Origin: Jatrophihabitans sp.
GTDB lineage: Bacteria; Actinomycetota; Actinomycetes; Mycobacteriales; Jatrophihabitantaceae
Direction of reading: 5' to 3'
DNA: 34,613 nt
NCBI GenBank assembly: GCA_025963285.1
Contig: JAOPUX010000165.1
Coordinates: 1 to 34,613, forward strand
Shown here piece by piece: positions 24,751 through 31,850 of this stretch; positions within the stretch are counted from its first letter, which is position 1; each line of letters opens with the position of its first letter. The translations under genes were made by a program, and so were the position numbers. The notes below the pieces were generated by a model. It saw nothing but the letters and a program-made list of their open reading frames with translations. It was not told the DNA's origin and did no database searches.

Positions 24751-26349
24751 ATGGCAGCAGAGCCCCTGGGAGCCGACGTCGACGTCGACCCGCACACCAC
24801 CGCCGGAAAGCTCGCAGATCTCGAGCGTCGCTATGACGAGGCCGTCCACGCCGGGTCGGCGCGGGCAGTCGAGAAGCAGCACGCGAAGGGCAAGAAGACC
24901 GCTCGCGAGCGGATCGAGGCCCTCCTCGACGAGGGGTCGTTCATCGAGCTCGACGAGTTCGACCGGCACCGCTCCACCAACTTCGGCATGGAGAAGACGC
25001 GCCCGATCGGCGACGGCGTCGTCACTGGGTACGGCACCGTCGACGGCCGTCCGATCTGCGTCTTCAGCCAGGACGTCACCGTCTTCGGCGGCGCGCTCGG
25101 CGAGGTCTACGGCGAGAAGATCTGCAAGGTGCTCGACTTCGCGATGAAGACGGGCTGCCCGGTCGTCGGCATCAACGAGGGCGGTGGCGCGCGCATCCAG
25201 GAGGGTGTGGTCTCCCTCGGCCTCTACGGCGACATCTTCCTCAAGACGACGCGCGCCTCGGGCGTCATCCCGCAGATCTCGCTGATCATGGGCGCGGCCG
25301 CCGGTGGGCACGTCTACTCCCCCGCGCTGACCGACTTCATCGTGATGGTCGACAAGACCTCGCAGATGTTCATCACCGGGCCCGATGTCGTGAAGACGGT
25401 AACCGGTGAGGACGTCACCCTCGAGGAGCTCGGCGGCGCGCGGACGCACAACACCAAGAGCGGCAACGCGCACTACCTCGGCGCCGACGAGGACGACGCG
25501 ATCAACTACGTCAAGGGACTGCTCTCCTACCTGCCCTCGAACAACCTCGACCCGCTACCGGTCTACGACACCGAGGCGTCGGTCGTCGTCGAGGACGAGG
25601 ACCTCTTCCTCGACACCTTCATCCCCGACTCGGCGAACCAGCCCTACGACATGCACACCGTCATCGAGCACCTGCTCGACGACGGTGACTTCCTCGAGGT
25701 GCAGTCCCTCTTCGCACCGAACATCGTCGTCGGCTTCGGCCGCGTCGAGGGGTCGCCGGTGGGCATCGTCGCCAACCAGCCGATGCACTTCGCCGGCTGC
25801 CTGGACATCGACGCCTCGGAGAAGGCGGCCCGCTTCGTGCGGACCTGCGACGCGTTCAACGTCCCGATCATCACGCTGGTCGACGTCCCTGGCTTCCTGC
25901 CCGGTGTCGGCCAAGAGCACGCGGGCATCATCCGCCGCGGCGCCAAGCTGATCTACGCCTACGCCGAGGCCACCGTCCCCAAGATCACCGTGATCACCCG
26001 CAAGGCCTTCGGTGGCGCCTACGACGTCATGGGCTCCAAGCACCTCGGCGCCGACATGAACGTCGCCTGGCCCACTGCGCAGATCGCCGTCATGGGCGCT
26101 CAGGGCGCGGCGAACATCCTGCACCGCAAGGAGATCGCGGCGGCCGACGATCCCGAGGCCGTACGGGCACGCGTGGTCACCGAGTACGAGGACACCCTGG
26201 TGAACCCGTACATCGCCGCCGAGCGTGGCTACATCGACTCGGTGATCCCGCCGTCGCAGACACGCTCGTTCGTGGTGAAGTCGCTGCGGATGCTGCGCAA
26301 CAAGCGCGAGACGCTGCCGCCGAAGAAGCACGGGAACATCCCGCTGTGA
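24751..26349 (+). CDS. accD5: Acyl-CoA (propionyl-CoA) carboxylase carboxyltransferase beta subunit
   Basis: A 532-residue AccD5/PccB-type carboxyltransferase that moves carboxyl from carboxybiotin to propionyl-CoA or acetyl-CoA, giving methylmalonyl-CoA or malonyl-CoA. The N-terminal crotonase-like half has the conserved [13 protein letters not shown] and [16 protein letters not shown]; the C-terminal half has [31 protein letters not shown] in outline, [10 protein letters not shown] and GAQGAANI. The oxyanion glycines are present in both halves. Length is normal for the family. It is near leaderless, and overlaps accE5 (GTGA). The alpha (biotin carboxylase/carrier) subunit is not in the window. 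Confidence 0.95.
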   Translation: MAAEPLGADVDVDPHTTAGKLADLERRYDEAVHAGSARAVEKQHAKGKKTARERIEALLDEGSFIELDEFDRHRSTNFGMEKTRPIGDGVVTGYGTVDGRPICVFSQDVTVFGGALGEVYGEKICKVLDFAMKTGCPVVGINEGGGARIQEGVVSLGLYGDIFLKTTRASGVIPQISLIMGAAAGGHVYSPALTDFIVMVDKTSQMFITGPDVVKTVTGEDVTLEELGGARTHNTKSGNAHYLGADEDDAINYVKGLLSYLPSNNLDPLPVYDTEASVVVEDEDLFLDTFIPDSANQPYDMHTVIEHLLDDGDFLEVQSLFAPNIVVGFGRVEGSPVGIVANQPMHFAGCLDIDASEKAARFVRTCDAFNVPIITLVDVPGFLPGVGQEHAGIIRRGAKLIYAYAEATVPKITVITRKAFGGAYDVMGSKHLGADMNVAWPTAQIAVMGAQGAANILHRKEIAAADDPEAVRARVVTEYEDTLVNPYIAAERGYIDSVIPPSQTRSFVVKSLRMLRNKRETLPPKKHGNIPL

Positions 26350-26558
26350 GCTCACCAGAGGCCCGTCCCACGCTGCGCATCGTCAGCGGCTCCCCCACGC
26401 CGGAGGAACTCGCGGTGCTCACCGCCCTCGTCACCGCCGCCGGCTCGGGCAGTGACGAGCCTGTCGAGGCACCGCAGCGCGGCCGCTGGAACGATCCGGC
26501 GGCGATGCACCGTCGCGCCCTGCTGCCTGGCCCCGGGGGCTGGCGCGGCTCTCGGTAG
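26346..26558 (+). CDS. accE5: Acyl-CoA carboxylase epsilon subunit
   Basis: A 70-residue protein from GTG 26346, overlapping the accD5 stop. [21 protein letters not shown] is the hallmark of actinobacterial AccE/PccE epsilon subunits, which bind and stabilise the alpha-beta complex. The C-terminal [22 protein letters not shown] is likewise typical. It ends 16 bp before the first 53-bp palindrome. Confidence 0.9.
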   Translation: MSSPEARPTLRIVSGSPTPEELAVLTALVTAAGSGSDEPVEAPQRGRWNDPAAMHRRALLPGPGGWRGSR

Positions 26559-26573
26559 CCGCTGCCCTGCGCG

Positions 26574-26626
26574 GTGATCAACACGCCGAGGTTCACGCCC
26601 AGGCGTGAATTCTGGCGTGTTGATCA
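26574..26626. repeat. 53-bp nested palindrome, copy 1
   Basis: The outer arms TGATCAACACGCC (26575-26587) and GGCGTGTTGATCA (26614-26626) are perfectly complementary over 13 bp. A second, inner palindrome TTCACGCC-CA-GGCGTGAA sits in the loop. The TGA stop of the AbiEi/DUF559 gene (26624-26626, minus strand) is part of the right arm, so the element also ends that gene. A second 53-bp copy lies at 27640-27692. Confidence 0.9.
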
Positions 26627-27517
26627 ACCGAGTTCCGCTCGGCGCCCAGCCAGCCAGCGACGGATGTCAGCCGCGAACGCGAGTTCGTCGCGCAGCGCCG
26701 AGGGCGGCCGATGCACCACGGAGTACCCCAGCGTCGTGAGCACCAGGTGCCGATCCATCGTCGAGCGCCAGTCCTTCACCTCGAAATGGTGCTCGATGCT
26801 GTCGACCTCGAGGATCGCCCGCAGTTCCCGCCACAGGAAGTCGGTCTCGTAGTAGCCAGCACCCGGCAGGTCGATCCGCGCGTTCTGGACGAAGCCGGCC
26901 AGCCCGTGTCGCCGCAGGATCGTGGCCGCCTTGGCCTCAGGGCCGGACCGGCTGTTGCCGACCTCGCGCAGGACCTGCCGAAGCTGGGCGCTTCCGTTGC
27001 GCGGGCCAGCCTCGAGCTCCTCCCGCAGCTCGGCGAGCGTGCACCGTCCCGCGCTCACCACGCGTGCGACGAGCGCGCGGACATCGTCCAGCCGGCGAAG
27101 TTCCAGCGCGTAGTCCGCCGCTGACCGTGCCACCTCGACGCGCCGCGGTCCCGTCCACCGTTCGGTGACGATCCGACGGCGGGTGGCGCGCACCTGGACC
27201 CAGCCGCTGGAGCCGGTGCGGTTCTCCGGCGGTACGAGAACCAGAATCCGCCTCGGCTCGGGCACCCGTGACACTTCGGAGGCGCGTAGGGCGGCCGCAC
27301 CAGACAGCGCCGCACCCTCCCCGGCGAAGGCCAGGGCTGCAGCACAGCGGTCGCGTTCGCTGAGGCCTGGCCCCGTGAGGTAGGTCCGCGGCAGCACCCG
27401 TCGCCACCGGCCGACCCGTAGCCGGTGCTCGACGGCGCTCCGCGTGAGGCCGAGTTCCAGGGCCTGCTGCCAGGTCAGAACCCTGGGCAGCGCTTCGTTC
27501 AGCGATGGATTGCACAC
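26624..27517 (-). CDS. AbiEi-like winged-helix / DUF559 endonuclease-fold protein
   Basis: A 297-residue two-domain protein with GTG 27517 and no clear ribosome site. Residues about 14-50 (LTWQQALELGLTRSAVEHRLRVGRW in outline) match the winged-helix head of actinobacterial proteins annotated as type IV toxin-antitoxin AbiEi antitoxin domain. The C-terminal part (about 190-290) matches the DUF559/Vsr-like nuclease fold: Glu194, then TDF (Asp226), then LEVD (Glu237, Asp239), with a closing GYSVVH strand. Those acidic residues are the expected metal ligands of a PD-(D/E)xK site, so it may cut DNA. No AbiEii toxin gene is adjacent. The gene is bounded by two copies of a 53-bp palindrome, one supplying its stop codon. 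Real function is unknown. Confidence 0.8.
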   Translation of the reverse strand: MCNPSLNEALPRVLTWQQALELGLTRSAVEHRLRVGRWRRVLPRTYLTGPGLSERDRCAAALAFAGEGAALSGAAALRASEVSRVPEPRRILVLVPPENRTGSSGWVQVRATRRRIVTERWTGPRRVEVARSAADYALELRRLDDVRALVARVVSAGRCTLAELREELEAGPRNGSAQLRQVLREVGNSRSGPEAKAATILRRHGLAGFVQNARIDLPGAGYYETDFLWRELRAILEVDSIEHHFEVKDWRSTMDRHLVLTTLGYSVVHRPPSALRDELAFAADIRRWLAGRRAELG

Positions 27518-27566
27518 CCGGCCAGCGTGGCCGGCTCATCCGCCACGCCACGGCGCGTGCGCTGCG

Positions 27567-27634
27567 GCTGTGGACGGCCGGCCGGGCTGTGGACGGCCGG
27601 CTGGGCTGTGGACGGCCGGCTGCGCTGTGGACGG
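27567..27634. repeat. 19-bp tandem repeat, 3.6 copies
   Basis: Units of GCTGTGGACGGCCGGCTGG type start at 27567, 27586, 27605 and 27624 (the last is partial). They lie between the 5' end of the AbiEi/DUF559 gene and palindrome copy 2, and hold no credible gene. Short GGCCGGCC self-complementarity occurs inside units. There are no spacers, so this is not CRISPR. Confidence 0.9.
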
Positions 27635-27639
27635 GCCCC

Positions 27640-27692
27640 GTGATCAACTCGCCCGTGTGCTCGCCAGGGCGTGTGTCCGGGCGTGTTGATCA
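27640..27692. repeat. 53-bp nested palindrome, copy 2
   Basis: It has the same length and layout as copy 1: GTGATCAACTCGCC (27640-27653) and GGCGTGTTGATCA (27680-27692), one mismatch in the stem, with a CGCC...GGCG core. By hand alignment it matches copy 1 at about 41 of 53 positions, most changes being in the centre. It begins right after the 19-bp tandem array and ends 14 bp before the enoyl-CoA hydratase stop. Confidence 0.88.
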
Positions 27693-27706
27693 CACCGCGG
27701 GCGAGG

Positions 27707-28480
27707 TCAGCGGCCGGTGTACGTCGCCTTGCCGGGGCCGTCCTGCAGGAACGACGCCACCGCGTTCTTCAGGTCGGACGTGCCGAAGAGGGCGCCGCTG
27801 ATCTCAGGCGTCACCTCATCCGCGGCCCGTGCGCCACCGGCCAGCTGGGCCCGCACGATGGCCTTGGTGGCCGCGTGCGCCAGCGTCGGCCCGTTGGCCA
27901 GCCTCAGCGCGAAGGCGTGTGCGGCCGCGGCGAAGCCCTCGTCGGGGAGTACCCGGTTAACGACGTTCCACTGTTCGAGGGTGGCCGCCCCGAAGAGCTC
28001 GCCTGTGTAGACGAGCTCCCGGGCGCGAGCGGGGCCCGCCCGCTCGGCCAGCCGCTGCGGTCCGCCCATCGACGGGGTGAGCCCGACGACGAGCTCCACC
28101 AGGCCGAAGCGGGCCGACTCCGCCGCCAGCAGCAGATCGCAGGCCAGCGAGATCTCGAAGGCGGCGGTGAGGCAGAGCGCGTGCGCGGCGAAGACCGTCG
28201 GGAAGGGCAGGTCCTCGATCGCGTGGATGAGCTCGAACCAGTCCCGCCAGAGCTGGGCGCCGGTCTCCTCGTCCAGCGGCGCGAAGGTGTTGACGTCCAC
28301 CCCGCCCGACACCGCACGGCCGTTGGCCTGCAGCAGCAGCCCGCGCGCATCCGAGGCGGCGACGGCGGCCACCGCCTCGACGAGACCGTCGACCATGGCG
28401 GCGTCTACGAGGTTCAGCGGCGGGGCGTCGAGGGTGATCACGGCGAGCGGGCCGTCGAAGTCGAGGCGGACGGGAGACAT
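27707..28480 (-). CDS. Enoyl-CoA hydratase/isomerase family (crotonase) protein
   Basis: A 257-residue crotonase-fold enzyme with ATG 28480. Both hydratase glutamates are in the expected places, Glu109 in CLTAAFEISLACD and Glu129 in FGLVELVVGLTPS, and the first oxyanion loop is RAVSGGVDVN (about 55-64). The second oxyanion stretch reads LTAAFE rather than the usual GGG-rich form, so substrate or reaction may differ from textbook hydration. A role in acyl-CoA beta-oxidation or branched-chain catabolism fits the acyl-CoA dehydrogenase and carboxylase genes nearby. The exact substrate cannot be given. Confidence 0.88.
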   Translation of the reverse strand: MSPVRLDFDGPLAVITLDAPPLNLVDAAMVDGLVEAVAAVAASDARGLLLQANGRAVSGGVDVNTFAPLDEETGAQLWRDWFELIHAIEDLPFPTVFAAHALCLTAAFEISLACDLLLAAESARFGLVELVVGLTPSMGGPQRLAERAGPARARELVYTGELFGAATLEQWNVVNRVLPDEGFAAAAHAFALRLANGPTLAHAATKAIVRAQLAGGARAADEVTPEISGALFGTSDLKNAVASFLQDGPGKATYTGR

Positions 28481-28511
28481 GTAGGCAGGCTAGCCGTCCC
28501 CTCAGCGGGCG

Positions 28512-28573
28512 ACGGCAGCCGGCGGCCTACGGCAGTTGGCGGCCTACGGCGGCCGGCGGGCTATGGCAGTTGG
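28512..28573. repeat. 17-bp tandem repeat, 3.6 copies, overlapping the mtnP stop
   Basis: Units at 28512, 28529, 28546 and 28563 have the pattern ACGGCAGYYGGCGGCCT. The last, partial unit forms the final codons of the MTA phosphorylase gene, including its TAG at 28561-28563 (minus strand). The array fills the gap to the hydratase gene. No hairpin terminator is clear. Confidence 0.85.
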
Positions 28574-29352
28574 AACGAAGGCGGGTGCGACGAGGTGTCC
28601 CCGCAGCCACAGTCGCCCTGCTCGGCCGGCAGCGTGGCCAGCATTGCCACGAGCAGCTCACGCAGCCGCGGCAGGTTGACCGCGAAGGACGCCAGCACCT
28701 CGCCGTGGGTGACCCCTTCGCCGGCCTCGACCCCAGCGTCCAGATCGGTGACCAGGGCGAGGGTCGTGTAGCAGAGGGCGAGTTCGCGGGCCAGCCCCGC
28801 CTCGGGCATCGCCGTCATCCCGATGATCGACCAGCCGTGCGACTGGAACTCCAGCGACTCGGCCCGGCTGGAGAAGCGGGGCCCGTTCACCACCACCAGA
28901 GTCCCGCCGTCCACCGCGGCACCACCGCCTACCGCCGCAGCCCGGCCGCGCGGGCAGTACGGGTCCGCGAAGGAGACGTGCCCGACGCCGGCCGCTCCGT
29001 CGAAGTAGGTGTGCGCGCGGCCGTGGGTCCGGTCGGCGAGCTGGTCCGGCACCACGAGCGTGCCCGTCGGCCGGTCGACCCGCAGCGAGCCGACCGCAGA
29101 GAGCGACACCACCTGACGCGCACCCAGCGAGCGCAGTGCCCAGAGGTTGGCGCGGTAGGGCACCACGTGCGGGGCGTACTGGTGGGACGCACCGTGGCGC
29201 GGCAGGAACGCCACCGGCCGGCCGGCCAGTACGCCGGTGGTGATCGGGCCGCTGGGCGGGCCGTAGGGGGTCTCGGGCAGCACCTCGGCAGCGTCCTCGA
29301 GCAGCGAATAGAACCCCGAACCGCCGATGATGGCGACCAGCTCCTGCGTCAT
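28561..29352 (-). CDS. mtnP: S-methyl-5'-thioadenosine phosphorylase family enzyme
   Basis: A 263-residue PNP/MTAP family 2 phosphorylase, ATG 29352. It would split methylthioadenosine (or a related purine nucleoside) with phosphate in methionine salvage. Motifs are IIGGSGFYSL (8-17), the phosphate-binding PRHGASHQYAPHVVPYRANLWAL in outline, VNGPRFSSRAES and GMTAMPEAGLARELALCYTTLALVTDLDAG. The residue before GPRFS is Asn where most have Glu, and VTDLDAG departs from the VTDYDCW of classic MTAP, so inosine/guanosine cleavage cannot be excluded. The C-terminal tail ends in a Cys-Gly-Cys stretch and repeat-encoded residues. It is divergent from the acyl-CoA dehydrogenase gene. Confidence 0.85.
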   Translation of the reverse strand: MTQELVAIIGGSGFYSLLEDAAEVLPETPYGPPSGPITTGVLAGRPVAFLPRHGASHQYAPHVVPYRANLWALRSLGARQVVSLSAVGSLRVDRPTGTLVVPDQLADRTHGRAHTYFDGAAGVGHVSFADPYCPRGRAAAVGGGAAVDGGTLVVVNGPRFSSRAESLEFQSHGWSIIGMTAMPEAGLARELALCYTTLALVTDLDAGVEAGEGVTHGEVLASFAVNLPRLRELLVAMLATLPAEQGDCGCGDTSSHPPSFQLP

Positions 29353-29381
29353 GCCCTAACGGTAGCTGTACGCCGCGGAGG

Positions 29382-29453
29382 CTGTTTCACGCGCGTTTGC
29401 CGCTCTTTCCTGAATGAAGTCTGTTTCAAGTTGCGACTGCCCGCGGTTGCGAC
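29382..29453. promoter_or_regulatory. Repeated octamers in the mtnP / acyl-CoA dehydrogenase divergent region
   Basis: CTGTTTCA occurs at 29382-29389 and 29421-29428, and GTTGCGAC at 29430-29437 and 29446-29453, in the 244-bp region between divergent starts. Direct repeats here may be regulator sites. No specific factor can be named. Confidence 0.3.
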
Positions 29454-29465
29454 ACGATAGAGCCG

Positions 29466-29505
29466 AACCGGAGCGAGGAACCCCCGATCCCGCTCCGGTT
29501 TCTTA
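29466..29505 (+). terminator. Intrinsic-terminator-like hairpin upstream of the acyl-CoA dehydrogenase
   Basis: AACCGGAGCG (29466-29475) pairs perfectly with CGCTCCGGTT (29491-29500) over a 15-base loop and is followed by TCTTA. As it lies between divergent genes, it ends neither. It may be an attenuator in the dehydrogenase leader or the end of a small RNA. Confidence 0.45.
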
Positions 29506-29596
29506 CTGCCCTCGTGCGGTCCACAGAGCTACTCACTGGTAGAAAACTCAGGGGTGGCGGGGTCGCTGCCCGAACCTGCTCCAAGGAGTTCCCGCG

Positions 29597-30742
29597 ATGG
29601 ACCGCAAGCACTTCGACGACGATCATCTCGCCTTCGGTGAGGCCTTCCGCGCGTTCGCCGACAAGGAGCTGGTGCCGCACTACCTGGAGTGGGAGAAGGC
29701 GGGCATCGCACCGCGGGAGATCTTCAGCAAAGCCGGCGCTTCAGGCTTCCTCGGCATGGCCGTGCCGGAGGAGCTGGGCGGCGGCGGGGTCGATGACTTC
29801 CGCTTCAACCAGATCCTGGCCGAGCAGGTGGCCGCCGCCGGCGTCACCGGCGCGGGGCTGGGCATCACGCTGCACAACGACACCTGTCTGCCGTACTTCC
29901 TGGCCTACGCCAACGACGAGCAGAAGCAGCGCTGGCTGCCTGGCATCGCCTCCGGCGAGCTCATCACCGCCGTCGGGATGACCGAGCCGGGCGCCGGCTC
30001 CGACCTCGCCGGCATCCGGACCAGCGCCAAGCGCGACGGCGATCACTACATCGTCAACGGGTCGAAGACCTTCATCACCAACGGCATCAACGCCGACCTG
30101 ATCATCACCGTGGTGCGCACCAGCGAGGACCGGCACAAGGGCATGTCGCTGCTGATCATCGAGCGCGGCATGGCGGGCTTCGAGCGGGGCCGCAACCTCG
30201 ACAAGCTGGGGCTGCACTCGCAGGACACCGCCGAGCTCTCCTTCACCGACGTGCGGGTACCCGTCGAGAACCTCCTCGGCGAGGAGGGCAGCGCGTTCGC
30301 CCAGCTCACCGGCAAGCTGCCGCAGGAGCGCATGTCGATCGCGGTCAACGGCGTGGCCGAGGCACGTGCCGCCTTCAACGAGACGCTGCAGTACGTGCAG
30401 GACCGCAAGGCCTTCGGCACGTCGATCGGATCGTTCCAGAACACCAAGTTCGTGCTCGCCGAGCTGGTCACGGAGATCGACGTCGCGCAGGCCTTCGTCG
30501 ACTTCTGCGTCGACCGGCTCAATGAGGGCGCGCTCAGCGCCGCCGACGCCTCGAAGGCCAAGTACTGGGCCACCGAGCTGCAGGGCAGGGTGATCGACAA
30601 GTGCCTGCAGCTGCACGGCGGGTATGGCTACATGACCGAGTACCCGATCGCCCGCCGCTATGCCGATGCCCGCGTCACCCGCATCTACGGCGGCACCAGC
30701 GAGGTCATGAAGAGCGTCATCTCCAAGTCACTCGGACTGTAG
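29597..30742 (+). CDS. Acyl-CoA dehydrogenase
   Basis: A 381-residue FAD enzyme of normal family length. ATG 29597 has AAGGAG eight bases upstream. It oxidises an acyl-CoA to the trans-2-enoyl-CoA. Visible are the FAD/substrate motif GMTEPGAGSDLAGI (about 130-143), YIVNGSKTFITNG (about 152-164), the mid-domain RKAFGTSIGSFQN in outline, and the C-terminal signature LQLHGGYGYMTEYPIARRYADARV in outline. The catalytic base is Glu369 in IYGGTSE, the usual position for short/medium-chain enzymes. The maf gene begins on the base after its stop, so the two are co-translated. Confidence 0.93.
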   Translation: MDRKHFDDDHLAFGEAFRAFADKELVPHYLEWEKAGIAPREIFSKAGASGFLGMAVPEELGGGGVDDFRFNQILAEQVAAAGVTGAGLGITLHNDTCLPYFLAYANDEQKQRWLPGIASGELITAVGMTEPGAGSDLAGIRTSAKRDGDHYIVNGSKTFITNGINADLIITVVRTSEDRHKGMSLLIIERGMAGFERGRNLDKLGLHSQDTAELSFTDVRVPVENLLGEEGSAFAQLTGKLPQERMSIAVNGVAEARAAFNETLQYVQDRKAFGTSIGSFQNTKFVLAELVTEIDVAQAFVDFCVDRLNEGALSAADASKAKYWATELQGRVIDKCLQLHGGYGYMTEYPIARRYADARVTRIYGGTSEVMKSVISKSLGL

Positions 30743-31345
30743 GTGGCCGCGCTGCGCTTCGTCCTCGCCTCGGCCTCGCCGGCCAGGCTCGCCACCCTGC
30801 GCAGCGCGGGCCTGGAGCCGGAGGTGATCGTCAGCGACGTCGACGAGTCGGCGATACAAGGTGCCTCGGTCAGCGATCTGGTGGCCACCCTGGCCTCGGT
30901 GAAGGCGCGGGTGGTGGCCAGCCGCCTGGACGGCGACGTCGTGGTGCTCGGCTGCGACTCCCTGCTGGAGTTCGACGGCGAGGCGATGGGCAAACCGGGC
31001 GACGCCGAGACGGCCACGCAGCGCTGGCGGCGGCTGAGGGGCAAGACCGGTGTGCTGCATACCGGGCACTGCCTCAAGCGGCCCGGGGTCTTCGAGACGG
31101 TACGCACCGTCTCGACGACCGTGCACTTCGCCACCGTCTCCGAGGACGAGATCGCTGCCTACGTGGCCTCGGGCGAACCACTCGGCGTGGCCGGGTCGTT
31201 CACCCTCGACGGCCTGGGCGGCTGGTTCGTCCGCGGCATCGAGGGCGACCCGCACAACGTCGTCGGCATCTCGCTGCCGGTGCTACGCGACATGCTCCGA
31301 ACGCAGCACATCGAGCTGACCGACCTGGGCTACCCAGCGAGCTAG
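30743..31345 (+). CDS. maf: Maf-like nucleoside triphosphate pyrophosphatase
   Basis: A 200-residue house-cleaning enzyme that hydrolyses non-canonical or methylated NTPs. GTG 30743 directly follows the dehydrogenase stop. Maf features are [18 protein letters not shown] (the family usually reads SPRRxxLL, here SPARLATL), the VDE motif in SDVDESA (about 31-37), [16 protein letters not shown] (about 72-87, with the DS/GKP signature) and the closing [14 protein letters not shown]. In mycobacteria maf follows accE5 directly; here about 4.2 kb separate them. It converges on the small gene after it and overlaps its 3' end by four bases. Confidence 0.92.
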   Translation: MAALRFVLASASPARLATLRSAGLEPEVIVSDVDESAIQGASVSDLVATLASVKARVVASRLDGDVVVLGCDSLLEFDGEAMGKPGDAETATQRWRRLRGKTGVLHTGHCLKRPGVFETVRTVSTTVHFATVSEDEIAAYVASGEPLGVAGSFTLDGLGGWFVRGIEGDPHNVVGISLPVLRDMLRTQHIELTDLGYPAS

Positions 31346-31551
31346 CCGGCGCGGCGCTCGATCGTGCGCGGGACGAACGACGCCGCGGCTTCGCGCGCCG
31401 GTGCGCTGTGGTGCAGTTCGATGCTCCACCAGAAGGCCTCGAGACCGCGCTCGGCCGGGCGCTCGAACTGGTCGGCGATCTCGTCGATGGCGTCCGGGCG
31501 GCCCACCGGCTCCAGCCAGGCACTGTTGGTCACGTAGGGCTCTGCAGACAT
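31342..31551 (-). CDS. Small hypothetical protein
   Basis: A 69-residue protein from ATG 31551, beginning [19 protein letters not shown]; a longer frame to 31632 has an implausible Arg-rich start. A GAGG stretch lies upstream but rather far (about 11 bases). Composition is acidic and Trp-containing (FWWSIELHH), without signal peptide or helix of membrane type. It converges on maf with a four-base overlap. I do not recognise it. The ordered sequence and clean stop support a real gene. Confidence 0.55.
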   Translation of the reverse strand: MSAEPYVTNSAWLEPVGRPDAIDEIADQFERPAERGLEAFWWSIELHHSAPAREAAASFVPRTIERRAG

Positions 31552-31712
31552 TCGGGGTACCGCCTCACGAGTGGGCTGCCCCCGAACGGGGACAGGGCTT
31601 CCGTGGTGCGGTCGGCGCCGACGGCGCGCCACCGCGTACCCAGACTCCGCCGCACGGGTTTCGCAGCCGTTTCCGCCGATCGCGCGTCACATTTCCGTCC
31701 CGCGCGAAGCTC

Positions 31713-31828
31713 CGCCGAGTGGCTTGTTCGGACGCGAGTGGCTGCGCGACACGCCACCACTCGGCGCCGAACAAGCCACTCGGCGAAGGGTCAAACCACT
31801 CGGCGCCGAACAAGCCACTCGGCGAAGG
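31713..31828. repeat. REP-like cluster: one inverted and two direct units
   Basis: A 33-bp unit beginning CCACTCGGCGCCGAACAAG occurs twice with full identity (31757-31789 and 31796-31828), and once inverted with 26 of 29 matches (31713-31741). Each unit holds the decamer CCACTCGGCG twice. The inverted and first direct copy can fold into a stem of about 29 bp with a 15-base loop. The cluster sits between the 3' end of the cyclase gene and the small gene, in a 299-bp stretch otherwise without a gene. It is unrelated to the other palindromes in this window. Confidence 0.9.
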
Positions 31829-31850
31829 AGACTGCGGGGCGAGCCGAGGG

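Noticed and set aside
26624-27517. Complete AbiE toxin-antitoxin pair
   Set aside because: Only the AbiEi-like head is present, fused to a DUF559 nuclease fold; no nucleotidyltransferase AbiEii gene lies beside it.
27567-27634. Possible CRISPR array
   Set aside because: The 19-bp units are directly adjacent with no spacers, and no cas gene is near.
27671-28771. Plus-strand frame of 366 codons opposite the enoyl-CoA hydratase gene
   Set aside because: Covers a complete crotonase gene on the other strand and spans the tandem repeats; Arg/Gly-rich shadow.
28570-29460. Plus-strand frame of 296 codons opposite mtnP
   Set aside because: Antisense shadow of an enzyme with clear MTAP motifs; no ribosome site or recognisable domain.
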